The notes under the pieces are model-generated. The model was given only the letters and a program-made list of their open reading frames with translations. It was not told where the DNA came from and made no database searches. The translations under genes and the position numbers were made by a program. From an uncultured Opitutia bacterium (GTDB taxonomy: Bacteria; Verrucomicrobiota; Verrucomicrobiia; Opitutales; CAJWYM01), in contig CAJWYM010000001.1 in NCBI GenBank assembly GCA_913049555.1, positions 1 to 64,000 on the forward strand: a DNA stretch of 64,000 nucleotides. The letters are read 5' to 3'. Below are positions 9,134 to 19,046 of this stretch, piece by piece (the first letter of the stretch is position 1; every line of letters begins with the position of its first letter).

Positions 9134-9949
9134 CTACCAATTCAATTTGTTTCTTAGAATTTCAAAGTTGGCGTAACTTTTGGTTTTTATAAGTTGAAAC
9201 TTATTTTTTGAAACTTCGATTTGAAGAGGGAATAAATTTTCTGGTTCATAGATGAAATTTCCGTCAACGGAGGCAATGCTACTAATATCATCAGGATCTC
9301 TAGTTACCGTGAGCGTTATATGTTTAGGGAAAATTACCGGGCGATTCGTTAAAGAATGGGCACAAATTGGGGTCATGGCAGTTACTTCAGCATCTGAGTG
9401 AATAATAGGTCCTCCAGCAGATAGATTGTAGGCTGTAGAGCCTGTTGGTGTAGAAAAGATAACTCCATCGCTTGAATATTGATTTACATAATGTCCATCT
9501 GCATACACTCGAAGTGGAATCAATCTTGAAGAATCGGCATTTTTAATGACCAAGTCGTTCAAGGCGTAGGTTATTAAACCTGCTTTATTCCTACATTTTA
9601 AAAGGGCTCTGGAGTCAATTTCGTAATTCCCAAGTAAGATATCTTTCAATTCAGTCAATCCTTGCTCAGGTGAAAGAGTTGCCATGAACCCAAGTTTTCC
9701 GTATTGAATTCCAAGAACAGGAACATTGTATTTTATAGATTGTCGAACGGTACCCAGAATGGTTCCATCTCCTCCAATTGTGCAGCACATGTCTTGACCC
9801 TCTAGGAAATCTTTTGCTAATGGATAGGCAGAGGAAGATTTCACATCGCATCCTGAGTCTTTTGCTATACTAGACAATCGCTGGGAAAATTCGCTGGCAC
9901 CAATGTTTTTGGCGTTAATGACTATTGCGAGTTTTCGAATTTTTTTCAT
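9134..9949 (-). CDS. nadK: NAD kinase
   Basis: Phosphorylates NAD to NADP. The 271-residue protein has the GGDG motif (TIGGDGTIL, residues 58-65), the NDLVI strand, and the long signature around SSDGVIFSTPTGSTAYNLSAGGPI split over residues ~155-180 of the family. Length is normal for bacterial NadK. It is transcribed alone, divergently from uppP and convergent with the ATP-grasp-like gene. Confidence 0.93.
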   Translation of the reverse strand: MKKIRKLAIVINAKNIGASEFSQRLSSIAKDSGCDVKSSSAYPLAKDFLEGQDMCCTIGGDGTILGTVRQSIKYNVPVLGIQYGKLGFMATLSPEQGLTELKDILLGNYEIDSRALLKCRNKAGLITYALNDLVIKNADSSRLIPLRVYADGHYVNQYSSDGVIFSTPTGSTAYNLSAGGPIIHSDAEVTAMTPICAHSLTNRPVIFPKHITLTVTRDPDDISSIASVDGNFIYEPENLFPLQIEVSKNKFQLIKTKSYANFEILRNKLNW

Positions 9950-10027
9950 TCTTCATAGATTAAGATGATACGGATAAAATGCAATCTATCTATCTGATAC
10001 TTTAATCGTGCAATTCAGTGTTTTTAT

Positions 10028-11032
10028 ATGCTAAAGTGGAAATTGATGATTATTAATTATCAAAGGACTTGTATACAAATGATAATGCTCTGCTTATTTG
10101 GAGTAGGATCTTTGGTGGCACAGATAAAGGAAGTGGATTCAGGAGTTCTTGTAAATGCAGAGGCTATGGCGGATCGCACCCCCGAACTGACTTATCGAGA
10201 TGCTTTAATATTTGGGCTTGTTGAGGGATTGACTGAGTATTTACCAGTCTCCTCTACCGGCCATTTAATTATTGTGAAGAAATGGATGAATTTCCATGTG
10301 GGTGAAGATTTTGAACAAGCCATTGACGCTTATTTAATAGTAATTCAGTTCGGTGCTATATTGGCTGTTTTTGTAATCTATTGGAGACAGCTTGCATCCA
10401 TTGTATTTGGATTTTTTGGTCTGAGTCCAACCGGTTTGATATTAGGACGTAATCTGATCCTAGCTTTTACACCCGCTGCAGTTATTGGCTTTTTGTTTCA
10501 TGATTGGATTAAAGCAACGCTTTTTGGAATTGGACCGGTAGTATTCGCTTTAATAGCGGGAGCAGTCCTTATGATTTCGGTAGAATTATATATGAAACGT
10601 TATCGAGCGATGCATGGGGGCGATGGTCATGGATTTTATCAAGGGGGCGCTCATCTGCATCAGTTGACTGTTTTACAATGTCTAGTGATCGGTTTTCTTC
10701 AGTGTTTTGCGATGTGGCCCGGAACAAGTCGCTCCATGATGACTATTGTTGGTGGGTATTGGGTTGGTTTAACTCCAGCGAGAGCAGCAGAGTTTAGTTT
10801 TTTACTTGGATTGATTACTCTCAGTGGGGCCTCTTGCTATGAATGGTTTAAAGAGGGAGATGTCATGATGAAGCATCTCAGCTTAGGGCCTAGTATCTTA
10901 GGAATCATTGTTTCTGGGATTTCGGCAGCCCTAGCAATACGCTTTTTTGTATCTTTTCTATCAAAAAAAGGATTGTCCATATTTGCCTACTACAGAATCC
11001 TATTGGCCTTTGTTGTTTTATTTTTTGCATAG
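10028..11032 (+). CDS. uppP: Undecaprenyl-diphosphatase
   Basis: Inner-membrane enzyme that dephosphorylates undecaprenyl diphosphate so the lipid carrier can be reused for wall and glycan synthesis. Both family signatures are present: EGLTEYLPVSSTGH (residues 66-79) and PGTSRSMMTIVGG, with about seven hydrophobic segments. The protein is long (334 against ~270 residues) because of an N-terminal extension of ~55 residues with a signal-like stretch (MIMLCLFGVGSLVAQ) and a His/Gly-rich loop (GGDGHGFYQGGAHLH) in the middle. A later start at 10166 would give a normal-sized protein. It abuts yqgE. Confidence 0.93.
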   Translation: MLKWKLMIINYQRTCIQMIMLCLFGVGSLVAQIKEVDSGVLVNAEAMADRTPELTYRDALIFGLVEGLTEYLPVSSTGHLIIVKKWMNFHVGEDFEQAIDAYLIVIQFGAILAVFVIYWRQLASIVFGFFGLSPTGLILGRNLILAFTPAAVIGFLFHDWIKATLFGIGPVVFALIAGAVLMISVELYMKRYRAMHGGDGHGFYQGGAHLHQLTVLQCLVIGFLQCFAMWPGTSRSMMTIVGGYWVGLTPARAAEFSFLLGLITLSGASCYEWFKEGDVMMKHLSLGPSILGIIVSGISAALAIRFFVSFLSKKGLSIFAYYRILLAFVVLFFA

Positions 11033-11614
11033 ATGTATATGAATTCAAGATCCACTAGCAAAGTCTTAGATAACTATTCAGGGCAATTGCTTTTAGCGCA
11101 TCCCAGTTTAAAAGACCCGAATTTTGAAAAAACAGTTGTTTTAGTCTCTGTCCATTCTGATGAAGGAACCATTGGAATTGTTCTCAATAGGCCAATTGGA
11201 AAAAATTTGTCCGAGATTGATCCCAATCATTCCAATGATTTGTGTTCAGATTTACCTGTATTTGATGGGGGTCCGGTGGCGACGGATCAAATTATTGTGG
11301 TAGCTTGGCAATTTATAGATTCTGAGAATTTGCAGGGATTTAAATTGTATTTTGGAATTACCCTAGATAAGGCTAGTGAGTTGATGCAAGCCAATCCCGA
11401 AACTTGCGTTCAATGTTATCTTGGTCACTCCGGTTGGGAAAAAGATCAATTGGATTATGAAATTAAAGAAGGTGCTTGGGTTGCGGTTGCATTACAAACT
11501 GAAGAATGGTTGGATGGGGATGATGGTTCAAATTTATGGAAGAAACTGATTGGAAAGACCAGCGTTGAGATGAAATTACTTGTCAATGCCCCCGAGGATC
11601 CTTTTAAAAATTAG
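11033..11614 (+). CDS. yqgE: YqgE/AlgH family protein
   Basis: Family of uncharacterised cytoplasmic proteins (UPF0301, also called AlgH). The protein shows the family pattern: GQLLLAHPSLKDPNFEKTVV at the N-terminus, IGIVLNRPIG, FDGGPV and CYLGHSGWEKDQL. Length 193 is typical. The start touches the uppP stop; a second ATG two codons later is equally possible. It lies in a tight run uppP-yqgE-dppD-dppF. No function can be added from the sequence. Confidence 0.88.
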   Translation: MYMNSRSTSKVLDNYSGQLLLAHPSLKDPNFEKTVVLVSVHSDEGTIGIVLNRPIGKNLSEIDPNHSNDLCSDLPVFDGGPVATDQIIVVAWQFIDSENLQGFKLYFGITLDKASELMQANPETCVQCYLGHSGWEKDQLDYEIKEGAWVAVALQTEEWLDGDDGSNLWKKLIGKTSVEMKLLVNAPEDPFKN

Positions 11615-11619
11615 AGGCG

Positions 11620-12462
11620 ATGAAGAATTCATCTGAGATTTTAGAAGTTCAACAATTATCAATTCAGTTTAAGGGTAGGAGAGGAAATGTGGATGCGGTT
11701 AAAGGAATCTCTTTTTCCGTTCCTTATGGTAAAACTTTAGCGGTTGTTGGTGAAAGTGGAAGTGGTAAATCTGTGACTGCAATGGCTTGCACTCAGTTAC
11801 TTCCAAAGCCTCCAATTTGTGAAGTAAGTGGTGAAATTTGGTTTGAAGGCAGAAATCTTTTAGCTTTATCTGAAGAAGAAATTCGAACGGTTCGGGGGTC
11901 TGGGATCGCATATATTTTTCAAGAACCTTCTACTTCTTTAAATCCTGTATATACAATTGGTTTTCAAATTGCTGAAGCGATTCATTTGCATATCAAGAAT
12001 CCTGGAGATGTTCACTTGCGAGTTATTGAACTGCTGGATCTTGTTGGAATCCGAGATCCAGAGAAACGTTTTGGAGCCTATCCACATGAGTTGAGCGGAG
12101 GCATGCAGCAACGAGTTATGATTGCCATTGCTCTTGCTTGTGAACCAAAACTTTTGATAGCAGATGAGCCTACCACTGCTTTGGATGTTACTATTCAAAA
12201 GCAAATCATGGATTTGCTTCTTGATTTGAAGCGTAAACTTAAGATGTCTATTATTCTAATCACCCACAATTTTGGAATTGTAAATGGATTTGCAGACGAA
12301 GTGATGGTTCTATTTAGAGGAGAAGTAGTCGAATTCGGTTCTGTCAAAGATGTGCTGAAAACTCCTAGGCATCCATACACAAAAGCTTTGATTGGTTGTA
12401 TTCCCAGACTGAATCAGAAGAAAAGGCGTTTAACAACAATTGATCATGAGATTGTCAGTTGA
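11620..12462 (+). CDS. Peptide-type ABC transporter ATPase (DppD/OppD-like)
   Basis: ATP-binding subunit of the di/oligopeptide importer family. It has Walker A (GESGSGKSV), a Q-loop ([11 protein letters not shown]), the signature LSGGMQQRV, Walker B ([12 protein letters not shown]) and the C-terminal motif [16 protein letters not shown] of this subfamily. At 280 residues it is somewhat shorter than typical DppD. It is followed three bases later by a second such ATPase, but no permease or binding-protein gene lies nearby, so the substrate is open (peptides, nickel and other small molecules are used by the family). Confidence 0.88.
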   Translation: MKNSSEILEVQQLSIQFKGRRGNVDAVKGISFSVPYGKTLAVVGESGSGKSVTAMACTQLLPKPPICEVSGEIWFEGRNLLALSEEEIRTVRGSGIAYIFQEPSTSLNPVYTIGFQIAEAIHLHIKNPGDVHLRVIELLDLVGIRDPEKRFGAYPHELSGGMQQRVMIAIALACEPKLLIADEPTTALDVTIQKQIMDLLLDLKRKLKMSIILITHNFGIVNGFADEVMVLFRGEVVEFGSVKDVLKTPRHPYTKALIGCIPRLNQKKRRLTTIDHEIVS

Positions 12463-12465
12463 GTT

Positions 12466-13257
12466 ATGAGTGAAGTATTGTTACAGGTTAAAAACTTAAA
12501 AGTTCATTTTCCGGTTAAAGGTGGAGTTCTAGGAAGGGTTGTTGACACTATACGAGCGGTGGATGATGTAAGTTTTGAGATTCATAAGTGCAAAACTTTA
12601 GGTTTGGTTGGGGAGAGTGGCAGTGGTAAAACTACGGTTGGTAGATCGATTCTTAAGCTTGCCCCAGTCACTCAGGGAGAAATTTATTACGATGGAAAAG
12701 AAATTGTTTCTATGCAAAAGAGGCCCTTTTTCCCATATCGTAAAAAAATACAAATGATTTTTCAGGATCCTTTCAATTCCTTAAATCCTCGAATGAAAGT
12801 AGAGGATATAATTTCAGAGCCTCTTGAAATTCATTTTAAAAAAATGAGCCGATTGGATCGTCAAAAGAGAATTTTCAACTTATTAGATAAGGTGGAACTC
12901 AGCAAAGATTCTATGATGAGATATCCCCACGAATTCAGCGGTGGACAAAGACAAAGAATTGGAATTGCTCGTGCACTGGCAGTAGAACCCGATTTTATTG
13001 TTTGTGATGAAGCAGTCAGTGCTTTGGATGTTTCTGTTCAAGCGCAAGTGGTTAATTTATTGCAGGATCTTCAAGCGGAACTTGGATTGACTTATTTATT
13101 CATTGCTCATGATTTAGCAGTTGTTCAGCATATTAGTGATTCTATTGCAGTTATGAATAAAGGGAAAATAGTGGAACAGGGCCCCTCTGACGAAATATGT
13201 CAAAATCCTAAGCAGGCTTACACTCAAAATTTATTGGATGCTGCACCGATCCTCTAA
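12466..13257 (+). CDS. Peptide-type ABC transporter ATPase (DppF/OppF-like)
   Basis: The second ATPase of a dipeptide/oligopeptide-type importer; such importers use one DppD-like and one DppF-like subunit. Walker A (GESGSGKTT), Q-loop ([13 protein letters not shown]), signature [15 protein letters not shown] and Walker B ([12 protein letters not shown]) are all intact. The C-terminus ([14 protein letters not shown]) fits the subfamily. It probably pairs with the preceding ATPase and with permease subunits encoded elsewhere. Confidence 0.88.
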   Translation: MSEVLLQVKNLKVHFPVKGGVLGRVVDTIRAVDDVSFEIHKCKTLGLVGESGSGKTTVGRSILKLAPVTQGEIYYDGKEIVSMQKRPFFPYRKKIQMIFQDPFNSLNPRMKVEDIISEPLEIHFKKMSRLDRQKRIFNLLDKVELSKDSMMRYPHEFSGGQRQRIGIARALAVEPDFIVCDEAVSALDVSVQAQVVNLLQDLQAELGLTYLFIAHDLAVVQHISDSIAVMNKGKIVEQGPSDEICQNPKQAYTQNLLDAAPIL

Positions 13258-13322
13258 GTTGTTATGCATGCTTGTTTTACAAATTCAATATTCTATCTAG
13301 TAAGATCTTTGAGAAGAGTAGA

Positions 13323-13353
13323 TTGAAAATTACATTGGAACTTTGGCTATAAT
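13323..13353 (+). promoter_or_regulatory. Possible promoter of the transketolase gene
   Basis: A perfect TATAAT at 13348-13353 is preceded by TTGAAA at 13323-13328 with a 19-base spacer, slightly longer than ideal. It lies about 70 bases before the tkt start and after the dppF-like gene. Seen by eye only. Confidence 0.4.
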
Positions 13354-13423
13354 TAGGTAATTATGAAGGAATATAATCCCCTTGATTTGGATATAAATTA
13401 ATCGTTAACAGGTAGAAAATAGT

Positions 13424-15403
13424 ATGAATAAAGAATTACTTACAGAAGCAGCTAATATCTCAAGAGGTCTTTCTATGGACGCAGTGCATGCATGCAACTC
13501 AGGACATCTTGGTTTGCCGCTAGGTGCTGCAGATATCGGTGCCGTTTTATTTGGGGACACCATGGTTTATAATCCAGCAAATCCCAATTGGTTGAATCGA
13601 GATCGTTTTATTTTGTCTGCAGGTCATGGGAGTATGTTTCTTTACAGTTGGTTGCATTTAAGTGGTTATGATCTTCCATTGGAAGAGGTCAAAAGTTTTA
13701 GAAAATTACATAGCAAAACTCCTGGGCATCCAGAGTTTGGTGAAACAGTGGGTGTAGAGTGCACCACAGGACCATTAGGTCAAGGAGTCGGGAATGCTGT
13801 TGGGATGGCTATTAGCGCAAAAATGGCTGCTGAAAAATTCAATACGAACGAGCATACAATATTTGATTACAATGTGTTTTGTCTCGCTGGAGACGGTTGT
13901 TTACAAGAAGGGGTTGCTGCTGAGTCCGCATCCATTTGTGCCCACTTAGGGTTGGACAACTTGGTTTTAATCTACGATTCCAATGATGTTACATTAGACG
14001 CTATGGCGGATGCTTCTCAAAGTGAGAGTGCAGCGGGTCGTTTCAAAGCTTATGGCTTTGATGTTGTAACAATTGACGGACATGATTTGGATGCGATTAA
14101 GGAGGCGTTGGATTTCGCTCGATCTAACAAAAATGGGAAACCTAAATTAATTGAATGCAAAACTACTATCGGGAAAGGGATTCCTCAAGTTGCTGGAACT
14201 GCTAGTGCTCATGGCGAAGGGGGTGCAAAATTTGTTGAGGAATCACGGAGTGGGCTTGGACTTCCTGACGGTAGTTTTTATGTTTCTGAAGCTGTAAAAG
14301 AATTTTTTGCAGAAAGAAATGCTGAAGCAGCGAACAAAAACTCACAGTGGCAAGTAAATTTCGACGCTTGGGAGTCTGCGAATCCAGACTTAGCTGACCT
14401 GCTTCGGGGGGGGATTGCTAAAGATGTGCCTGCAGATCTTTCAATTAAAATACCAGAGTTTGATACCTCAAAAAAGATTGCGACTCGTGTTGCAGGTGAG
14501 AAGGTTTTAAATGACATTGCTGCAGCAATGCCTCTTGTGACAAGCGGGAGTGCTGATTTGCATGGTTCTACAAAGAATTACATCAAGGATGGTAAAGATT
14601 TCACTCGGGACAATGCAGATGCAAAAAATATTTTATACGGTATAAGAGAACATGCGATGGGAGCGATTATGAATGGAATTGCTTACTCGGGTATATTCCG
14701 CACTTCAGGAGCTACGTTTGCTACTTTTAGCGATTATATGCGTCCCTCAGTTCGATTAGCTGCTCTTTGCAAATTGCCTGTTTTCTACATTTGGACTCAT
14801 GATTCTGTGGGTGTAGGTGAAGATGGTCCTACCCACCAACCTGTAGAAATTACCAGTGCTCTTCGCTGTATTCCTGGATTGGATGTAATCAGACCTGCGG
14901 ATCCAGAGGAAACAGCTGGAGCTTATATTTCTGCTATCAATAGTATAGACAATCCAACCGCTTTAATACTGTCTAGGCAAGGGCTGCCTTTTATCGAGGG
15001 CCTCACTGCTCAAGAAAAGAGAGAGGGAGTCTTAAAGGGAGCCTACATCGTTAAAAAAGAAACAACCGAGTTAGAGACTATCTTGCTTGCTTCTGGATCA
15101 GAACTTCAACTTGCAATTGCAGCTGCAAAGGAATTGGGTTCTGGAATTCGGGTTGTGTCCGTTCCTTGCATGGAGATTTTTGATCGACAAAATGAGGATT
15201 ATAGAGAGAGTTTGCTTCCTTTGAAATGTACCCAAAGGGTTGCGATTGAAGCTGGTATTTCAGGTTTGTGGCACAAGTATACTGGTTTGAAAGGAAAAGT
15301 AATCGGAATTGATCGTTTTGGTTTGAGTGCTCCAGGAGATATCGTGATGGAACAACTTGGAATGACCACTCATAAAGTAATCGAAGCTGTCGGTGAATTA
15401 TGA
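13424..15403 (+). CDS. tkt: Transketolase
   Basis: Thiamine-diphosphate enzyme of the pentose phosphate pathway that moves two-carbon units between sugar phosphates. At 659 residues it has full length. Visible family features are the N-terminal [14 protein letters not shown], the ThDP motif beginning [10 protein letters not shown] and ending in [21 protein letters not shown] and the active-site stretch [15 protein letters not shown]. It stands as a single transcription unit between a possible promoter at 13323 and a strong terminator at 15448. Confidence 0.96.
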   Translation: MNKELLTEAANISRGLSMDAVHACNSGHLGLPLGAADIGAVLFGDTMVYNPANPNWLNRDRFILSAGHGSMFLYSWLHLSGYDLPLEEVKSFRKLHSKTPGHPEFGETVGVECTTGPLGQGVGNAVGMAISAKMAAEKFNTNEHTIFDYNVFCLAGDGCLQEGVAAESASICAHLGLDNLVLIYDSNDVTLDAMADASQSESAAGRFKAYGFDVVTIDGHDLDAIKEALDFARSNKNGKPKLIECKTTIGKGIPQVAGTASAHGEGGAKFVEESRSGLGLPDGSFYVSEAVKEFFAERNAEAANKNSQWQVNFDAWESANPDLADLLRGGIAKDVPADLSIKIPEFDTSKKIATRVAGEKVLNDIAAAMPLVTSGSADLHGSTKNYIKDGKDFTRDNADAKNILYGIREHAMGAIMNGIAYSGIFRTSGATFATFSDYMRPSVRLAALCKLPVFYIWTHDSVGVGEDGPTHQPVEITSALRCIPGLDVIRPADPEETAGAYISAINSIDNPTALILSRQGLPFIEGLTAQEKREGVLKGAYIVKKETTELETILLASGSELQLAIAAAKELGSGIRVVSVPCMEIFDRQNEDYRESLLPLKCTQRVAIEAGISGLWHKYTGLKGKVIGIDRFGLSAPGDIVMEQLGMTTHKVIEAVGEL

Positions 15404-15447
15404 TTGTTATGATTTAAAATGAAATTTTTGTAATCGAGTTTATCTGA

Positions 15448-15481
15448 GGGACTTCATTTGTATAAATGAAGTCCCTTTTTT
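15448..15481 (+). terminator. Rho-independent terminator of tkt
   Basis: A perfect 12-base stem (GGGACTTCATTT at 15448-15459 with its complement at 15464-15475), a four-base loop and a run of six T. It lies 45 bases after the tkt stop. An in-frame ATG of the next gene inside this hairpin (15466) is therefore not its real start. Confidence 0.93.
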
Positions 15482-15525
15482 GTAGCCTTTTAGTCAATTT
15501 ACAATATTGTTGTTTTTATTTTATT

Positions 15526-16698
15526 ATGAAAGATCAAAACAAATTAAGTAAAAAGTTCAAATTTCCTCTTAACCGAGTGGATTGGACTAACACTCTGTTT
15601 TTATTGGGAACTTTAATAGTCTCTCTAACAATTGTGCCTTTTTATATATGGCAGCATGGAGCTGATTGGTCGAAGGTGGACATTTTGTTTCATTCTATTC
15701 TTTTCTTTTTTTATTATTGTTTTACAGGAATGAGTATTACTCTCGGTTACCACCGCTTATTCTCACATATTTCTTTCAAGGCAAAGTGGCCCGTCAAGTT
15801 ATTCACCTTAGTTTTTGGCGCTGCTGCATTTGAAAACTCAGCGCTTGATTGGTCTGCAGACCATCGGAGACATCATAAACATGTGGACACGGACTTAGAC
15901 CCATACAATATTAATGAAGGTCTTTTTTATGCTCATATTGGTTGGTTGTTATTTAAGTTGCGTCCAATACCTCCGCTAAACAACGTAAAAGATTTACTCA
16001 ATGATAAATGGGTGGTTTGGCAGCATAACTGGTGGAAACCTGTCGCCTTTTTCACTAGTTTTGTGGTTCCTTTTGCTCTCGGATTTTCTTATGGAGGTTA
16101 TGAGCATGCATGGGCGGCTTTATTGATTTCTGGATTTTTGCGCATTGTAGCTGTTCAACATTCTACTTTTTTTATTAATAGTTTTTGCCATTGGATCGGA
16201 AATCGTCCGTACTCCTCTCATTGTACTGCAAGAGATAGTTGGATTATGGCTTTGGTGACTTTTGGTGAAGGATACCACAATTATCATCATGAGTTTCAGC
16301 ATGATTATAGAAATGGGGTCAAGCCTTGGCAGTTTGACCCTACTAAATGGACTATCTGGTTCATGTCTTTGTTTGGACTGACTTATAATCTTAGAAGAGT
16401 CGCAGATGCAAATATTTTAAGAAGAGAGTTCATTGAAACGGAATTAAAAGTAAAACGCCAATTGGAAATCCTTTCTGAAGTTGAGATTTCATCCATTCCT
16501 CAAGAGTATATCTTGAACTCGATCGAATATTTGAAGTCAAGCGCTGAGGTAATTAAAAAAGTTACCGACGAACTGCAGGCGATGGCTAACAAAAAGATTG
16601 ATTTATCAAAATCAAAGTTTATCCAAATGAGAAGAGAGATGGATGTCATTCTTGGGCATATCCAAATTATTAGCCAAGCAAAGTTGAAGATGGCATAG
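15526..16698 (+). CDS. Membrane fatty-acid desaturase (delta-9 type)
   Basis: Di-iron membrane enzyme that places a double bond in acyl chains. All three histidine boxes are present: HRLFSH, HRRHHKH and HNYHHEFQH, with four to five hydrophobic segments between them. The ATG at 15526 (MKDQNKLSK) is chosen because the upstream ATG lies inside the tkt terminator; the product is 390 residues. The C-terminal ~90 residues after the last box are charged and likely helical, longer than in many bacterial relatives. A small membrane-protein gene follows after 17 bases. Confidence 0.9.
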   Translation: MKDQNKLSKKFKFPLNRVDWTNTLFLLGTLIVSLTIVPFYIWQHGADWSKVDILFHSILFFFYYCFTGMSITLGYHRLFSHISFKAKWPVKLFTLVFGAAAFENSALDWSADHRRHHKHVDTDLDPYNINEGLFYAHIGWLLFKLRPIPPLNNVKDLLNDKWVVWQHNWWKPVAFFTSFVVPFALGFSYGGYEHAWAALLISGFLRIVAVQHSTFFINSFCHWIGNRPYSSHCTARDSWIMALVTFGEGYHNYHHEFQHDYRNGVKPWQFDPTKWTIWFMSLFGLTYNLRRVADANILRREFIETELKVKRQLEILSEVEISSIPQEYILNSIEYLKSSAEVIKKVTDELQAMANKKIDLSKSKFIQMRREMDVILGHIQIISQAKLKMA

Positions 16699-16715
16699 GT
16701 TGGTTTGAGATCCTA

Positions 16716-16991
16716 GTGAGTGCTCCGAAAAAAAAGAGATCTAATACTAATAAAGACGATTTAACAAAATCTAGGAAAAAACTTGAAAATCGGGATGCTA
16801 GAACCTACCGGATGGTTCCAATACAGCCCCATGATCACAATACTCCGCTCGATTACAAGAGGAGAACACAGATCCCTGAAAAGGTTCAATACTGGGACCT
16901 ATTTGCTTGGATGGCGGTCTTTGTTTTTGTGTGGTTGGTTATTTTTATAATCTTATATTCTGAAAATCCTACAATTTTTACCACCAATTGA
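16716..16991 (+). CDS. Small single-pass membrane protein, unknown
   Basis: Not recognised. It starts at a GTG 17 bases after the desaturase gene and codes for 91 residues: a strongly basic N-terminus (SAPKKKRSNTNKDD), a charged middle part, and one hydrophobic helix near the C-terminus (WMAVFVFVWLVIFIILY). The short distance suggests co-transcription with the desaturase. The topology (N-terminus inside) is inferred from the basic head. Confidence 0.55.
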   Translation: MSAPKKKRSNTNKDDLTKSRKKLENRDARTYRMVPIQPHDHNTPLDYKRRTQIPEKVQYWDLFAWMAVFVFVWLVIFIILYSENPTIFTTN

Positions 16992-17172
16992 AATTTGTTT
17001 GAGATGATTAATTTCTCAAGTGGTTGTAAATGGATCTCTAATTTTCAACCATTATTAGGAAGCTCTATTAGGGGCTTAATTGCATTTATTCTCAAAAGTT
17101 CCGCAATTCTTAAACCTAAAAAATCTGTCGAGAAATGGAAATTTCCTCTTTTTTCCTAGCTGAAATATTTTA

Positions 17173-19008
17173 TTATTTGTAATCTATGTTGGATTTAAGA
17201 ATTTGATTGCTCTCTGAAAGTCCACCGACTCTATTTCTTTGGAGCCAGAGTTTTGAGTGTTTTTCAAGAATATCAAATGTTAAGAGATCCATTTTTGTTA
17301 GATCAGGATGCCCTCTTTTTGTTAGGTCCATAAATTTAAGGAATGTAAATTGTAAAATATTCAGCGTGTGGAGAATTTCATCCTTAACCATTAGACACTC
17401 TTCATTTTGATGAATGATATTTTCCACAGAATTTCTAATATCTAAGACTTCTTGATAAAACTTTGAAATGGCTTGGGAATTCAATTTTGGAAAAGTTTTT
17501 TCCATACTTGCTCGGTTGTATCCTTGAGAGGTCAGTAAATTATGGATCAGTGAAGAGTTGATTGGATGCCACACTCCTTTGTCAACCAGATGTCCAAGTT
17601 TTTCGAGAGCCTTTGCTAAATCGGTATTTGAAGTGTTTAGTATTTCTTTAGCTAAAATAGAAGGAACTTTGTCATTTATAGAGCTTTTATGGTTCCATGA
17701 GTATAAAGATGCCAATACGAATGGAGTGTATGATATGGATATCATTTGATGATGACCGCCATCTCCCCAATCTGTAACTAAATATCCAATAGCTCCATTT
17801 TTTACGCCATTCAAGGCGGCATTTTTTAAGTTTTCTTTTGCATTCCCCAATCTTCCTGATATCGACAACCAAGAAGAAGTTCCAGGGCAAACGTAGAAAG
17901 GGATTCCAGATTTTTTAAAATGAGGACATTGTTCTGAATATGGAGAGGAAGCTTCATAGCCCCAATTCATTGCAATTATATTTTCTGGTAATTCTGAAAT
18001 GAGTTCTGGATTTTTTATAATAATATCTCCCCAGAACATCATGCTTCTACCCCTTTTATCCAATTCTTTGTATATTTTTTTAAGAAACTTTAAGTACACG
18101 TGCTCTTTGCCAATTTTTTGAGCCTGTTTCTTTGATTTGCCAAGTCCAAGCTCCCAAGTCTCATCCCCTCCAATATTGACGATGCTTGTTGAAAAATTAG
18201 GAAAATATTCGTCGAAAAGTGACTTTATAAAGTCGAGAGATTTTTGGTTTGGATTTAAGGTGGTACCATGCGTAAATTGGACATGATTGATCGGGTGTTC
18301 AAAACCGTCTTCGCATTCAGCCAAATGTTTGTATTCCTCGTGCTTTAACCATCTCTCAAAATGCCCAAAAGAGTTCATATTTGCAACCAGTTCAATATCA
18401 TGCTGTAGGCAATATCGATCCAGTTCTCTGATCTGCGGAGCTGTTAGAGGACTCGATTCTGCCCAAACTTTTTTATGATTTTTATAAGCATAAGTATGTT
18501 CGATATAAAGTTGGAGTTGTGTAAATCTCATTTTTTCCATCCAGCGAATCGTCCGTTTCAATGTTTCCATTGAGGGAACTTTACAACGACTAATATCTAA
18601 CATAATCCCTCGATTTTCAAAGTCAGGACCATCTTCAATCGAAACGCATCGTATGCTGCGATCGCTTTGCTCTATGATCTGCACAAGTGTATGCAATGCA
18701 TATTTTATTGCACGTTCACAACTCGCTTTTATGGATATACTTTTAGACTTTACTTTTATTTGATAATGCTGAGATTTCAGCTTACCGGAGTATTCGACAC
18801 GGATAGAACCTTTACATTTCTGTAGGGAATCCGAAAAATTATAACCCAGTCGAAATTTCAAGGCGGCATCTAGGACTTCGAGGTAAGGAAGAACACTTTT
18901 TTTAGGAATCCCTTTTCCAAAGGATATTTTCTGGATCAGACAAAGCTCTAAAGTTCGTTTTGAATAGAAAATATTATGAGGTTGGGGATAGATGGAATAA
19001 GCACTCAC
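17173..19008 (-). CDS. GH20 beta-N-acetylhexosaminidase-like protein
   Basis: Glycoside hydrolase of family 20, which removes terminal N-acetylhexosamine from chitin fragments or glycans by substrate-assisted catalysis. An N-terminal domain of ~125 residues precedes the barrel, which starts at NRGIMLDISR (residue 132). The catalytic Asp-Glu pair is D282-E283 in NIGGDETWELG, and the barrel runs to about residue 440, followed by a helical tail. No signal peptide is visible, so the enzyme is probably cytoplasmic. It lies upstream of nothing obvious; glpD ends 38 bases before its start on the same strand. Confidence 0.85.
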   Translation of the reverse strand: MSAYSIYPQPHNIFYSKRTLELCLIQKISFGKGIPKKSVLPYLEVLDAALKFRLGYNFSDSLQKCKGSIRVEYSGKLKSQHYQIKVKSKSISIKASCERAIKYALHTLVQIIEQSDRSIRCVSIEDGPDFENRGIMLDISRCKVPSMETLKRTIRWMEKMRFTQLQLYIEHTYAYKNHKKVWAESSPLTAPQIRELDRYCLQHDIELVANMNSFGHFERWLKHEEYKHLAECEDGFEHPINHVQFTHGTTLNPNQKSLDFIKSLFDEYFPNFSTSIVNIGGDETWELGLGKSKKQAQKIGKEHVYLKFLKKIYKELDKRGRSMMFWGDIIIKNPELISELPENIIAMNWGYEASSPYSEQCPHFKKSGIPFYVCPGTSSWLSISGRLGNAKENLKNAALNGVKNGAIGYLVTDWGDGGHHQMISISYTPFVLASLYSWNHKSSINDKVPSILAKEILNTSNTDLAKALEKLGHLVDKGVWHPINSSLIHNLLTSQGYNRASMEKTFPKLNSQAISKFYQEVLDIRNSVENIIHQNEECLMVKDEILHTLNILQFTFLKFMDLTKRGHPDLTKMDLLTFDILEKHSKLWLQRNRVGGLSESNQILKSNIDYK

Positions 19009-19046
19009 TCAATCCAACTTTATGGATCCCATTATGGAAGTCTAGA

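Noticed and set aside
14406-14413. G8 run in the transketolase gene
   Set aside because: The gene is a core enzyme and the run is shorter than the kinase tract; phase variation here is unlikely.
15466-15525. Upstream ATG of the desaturase frame
   Set aside because: It lies in the tkt terminator hairpin; the ATG at 15526 fits the protein family.
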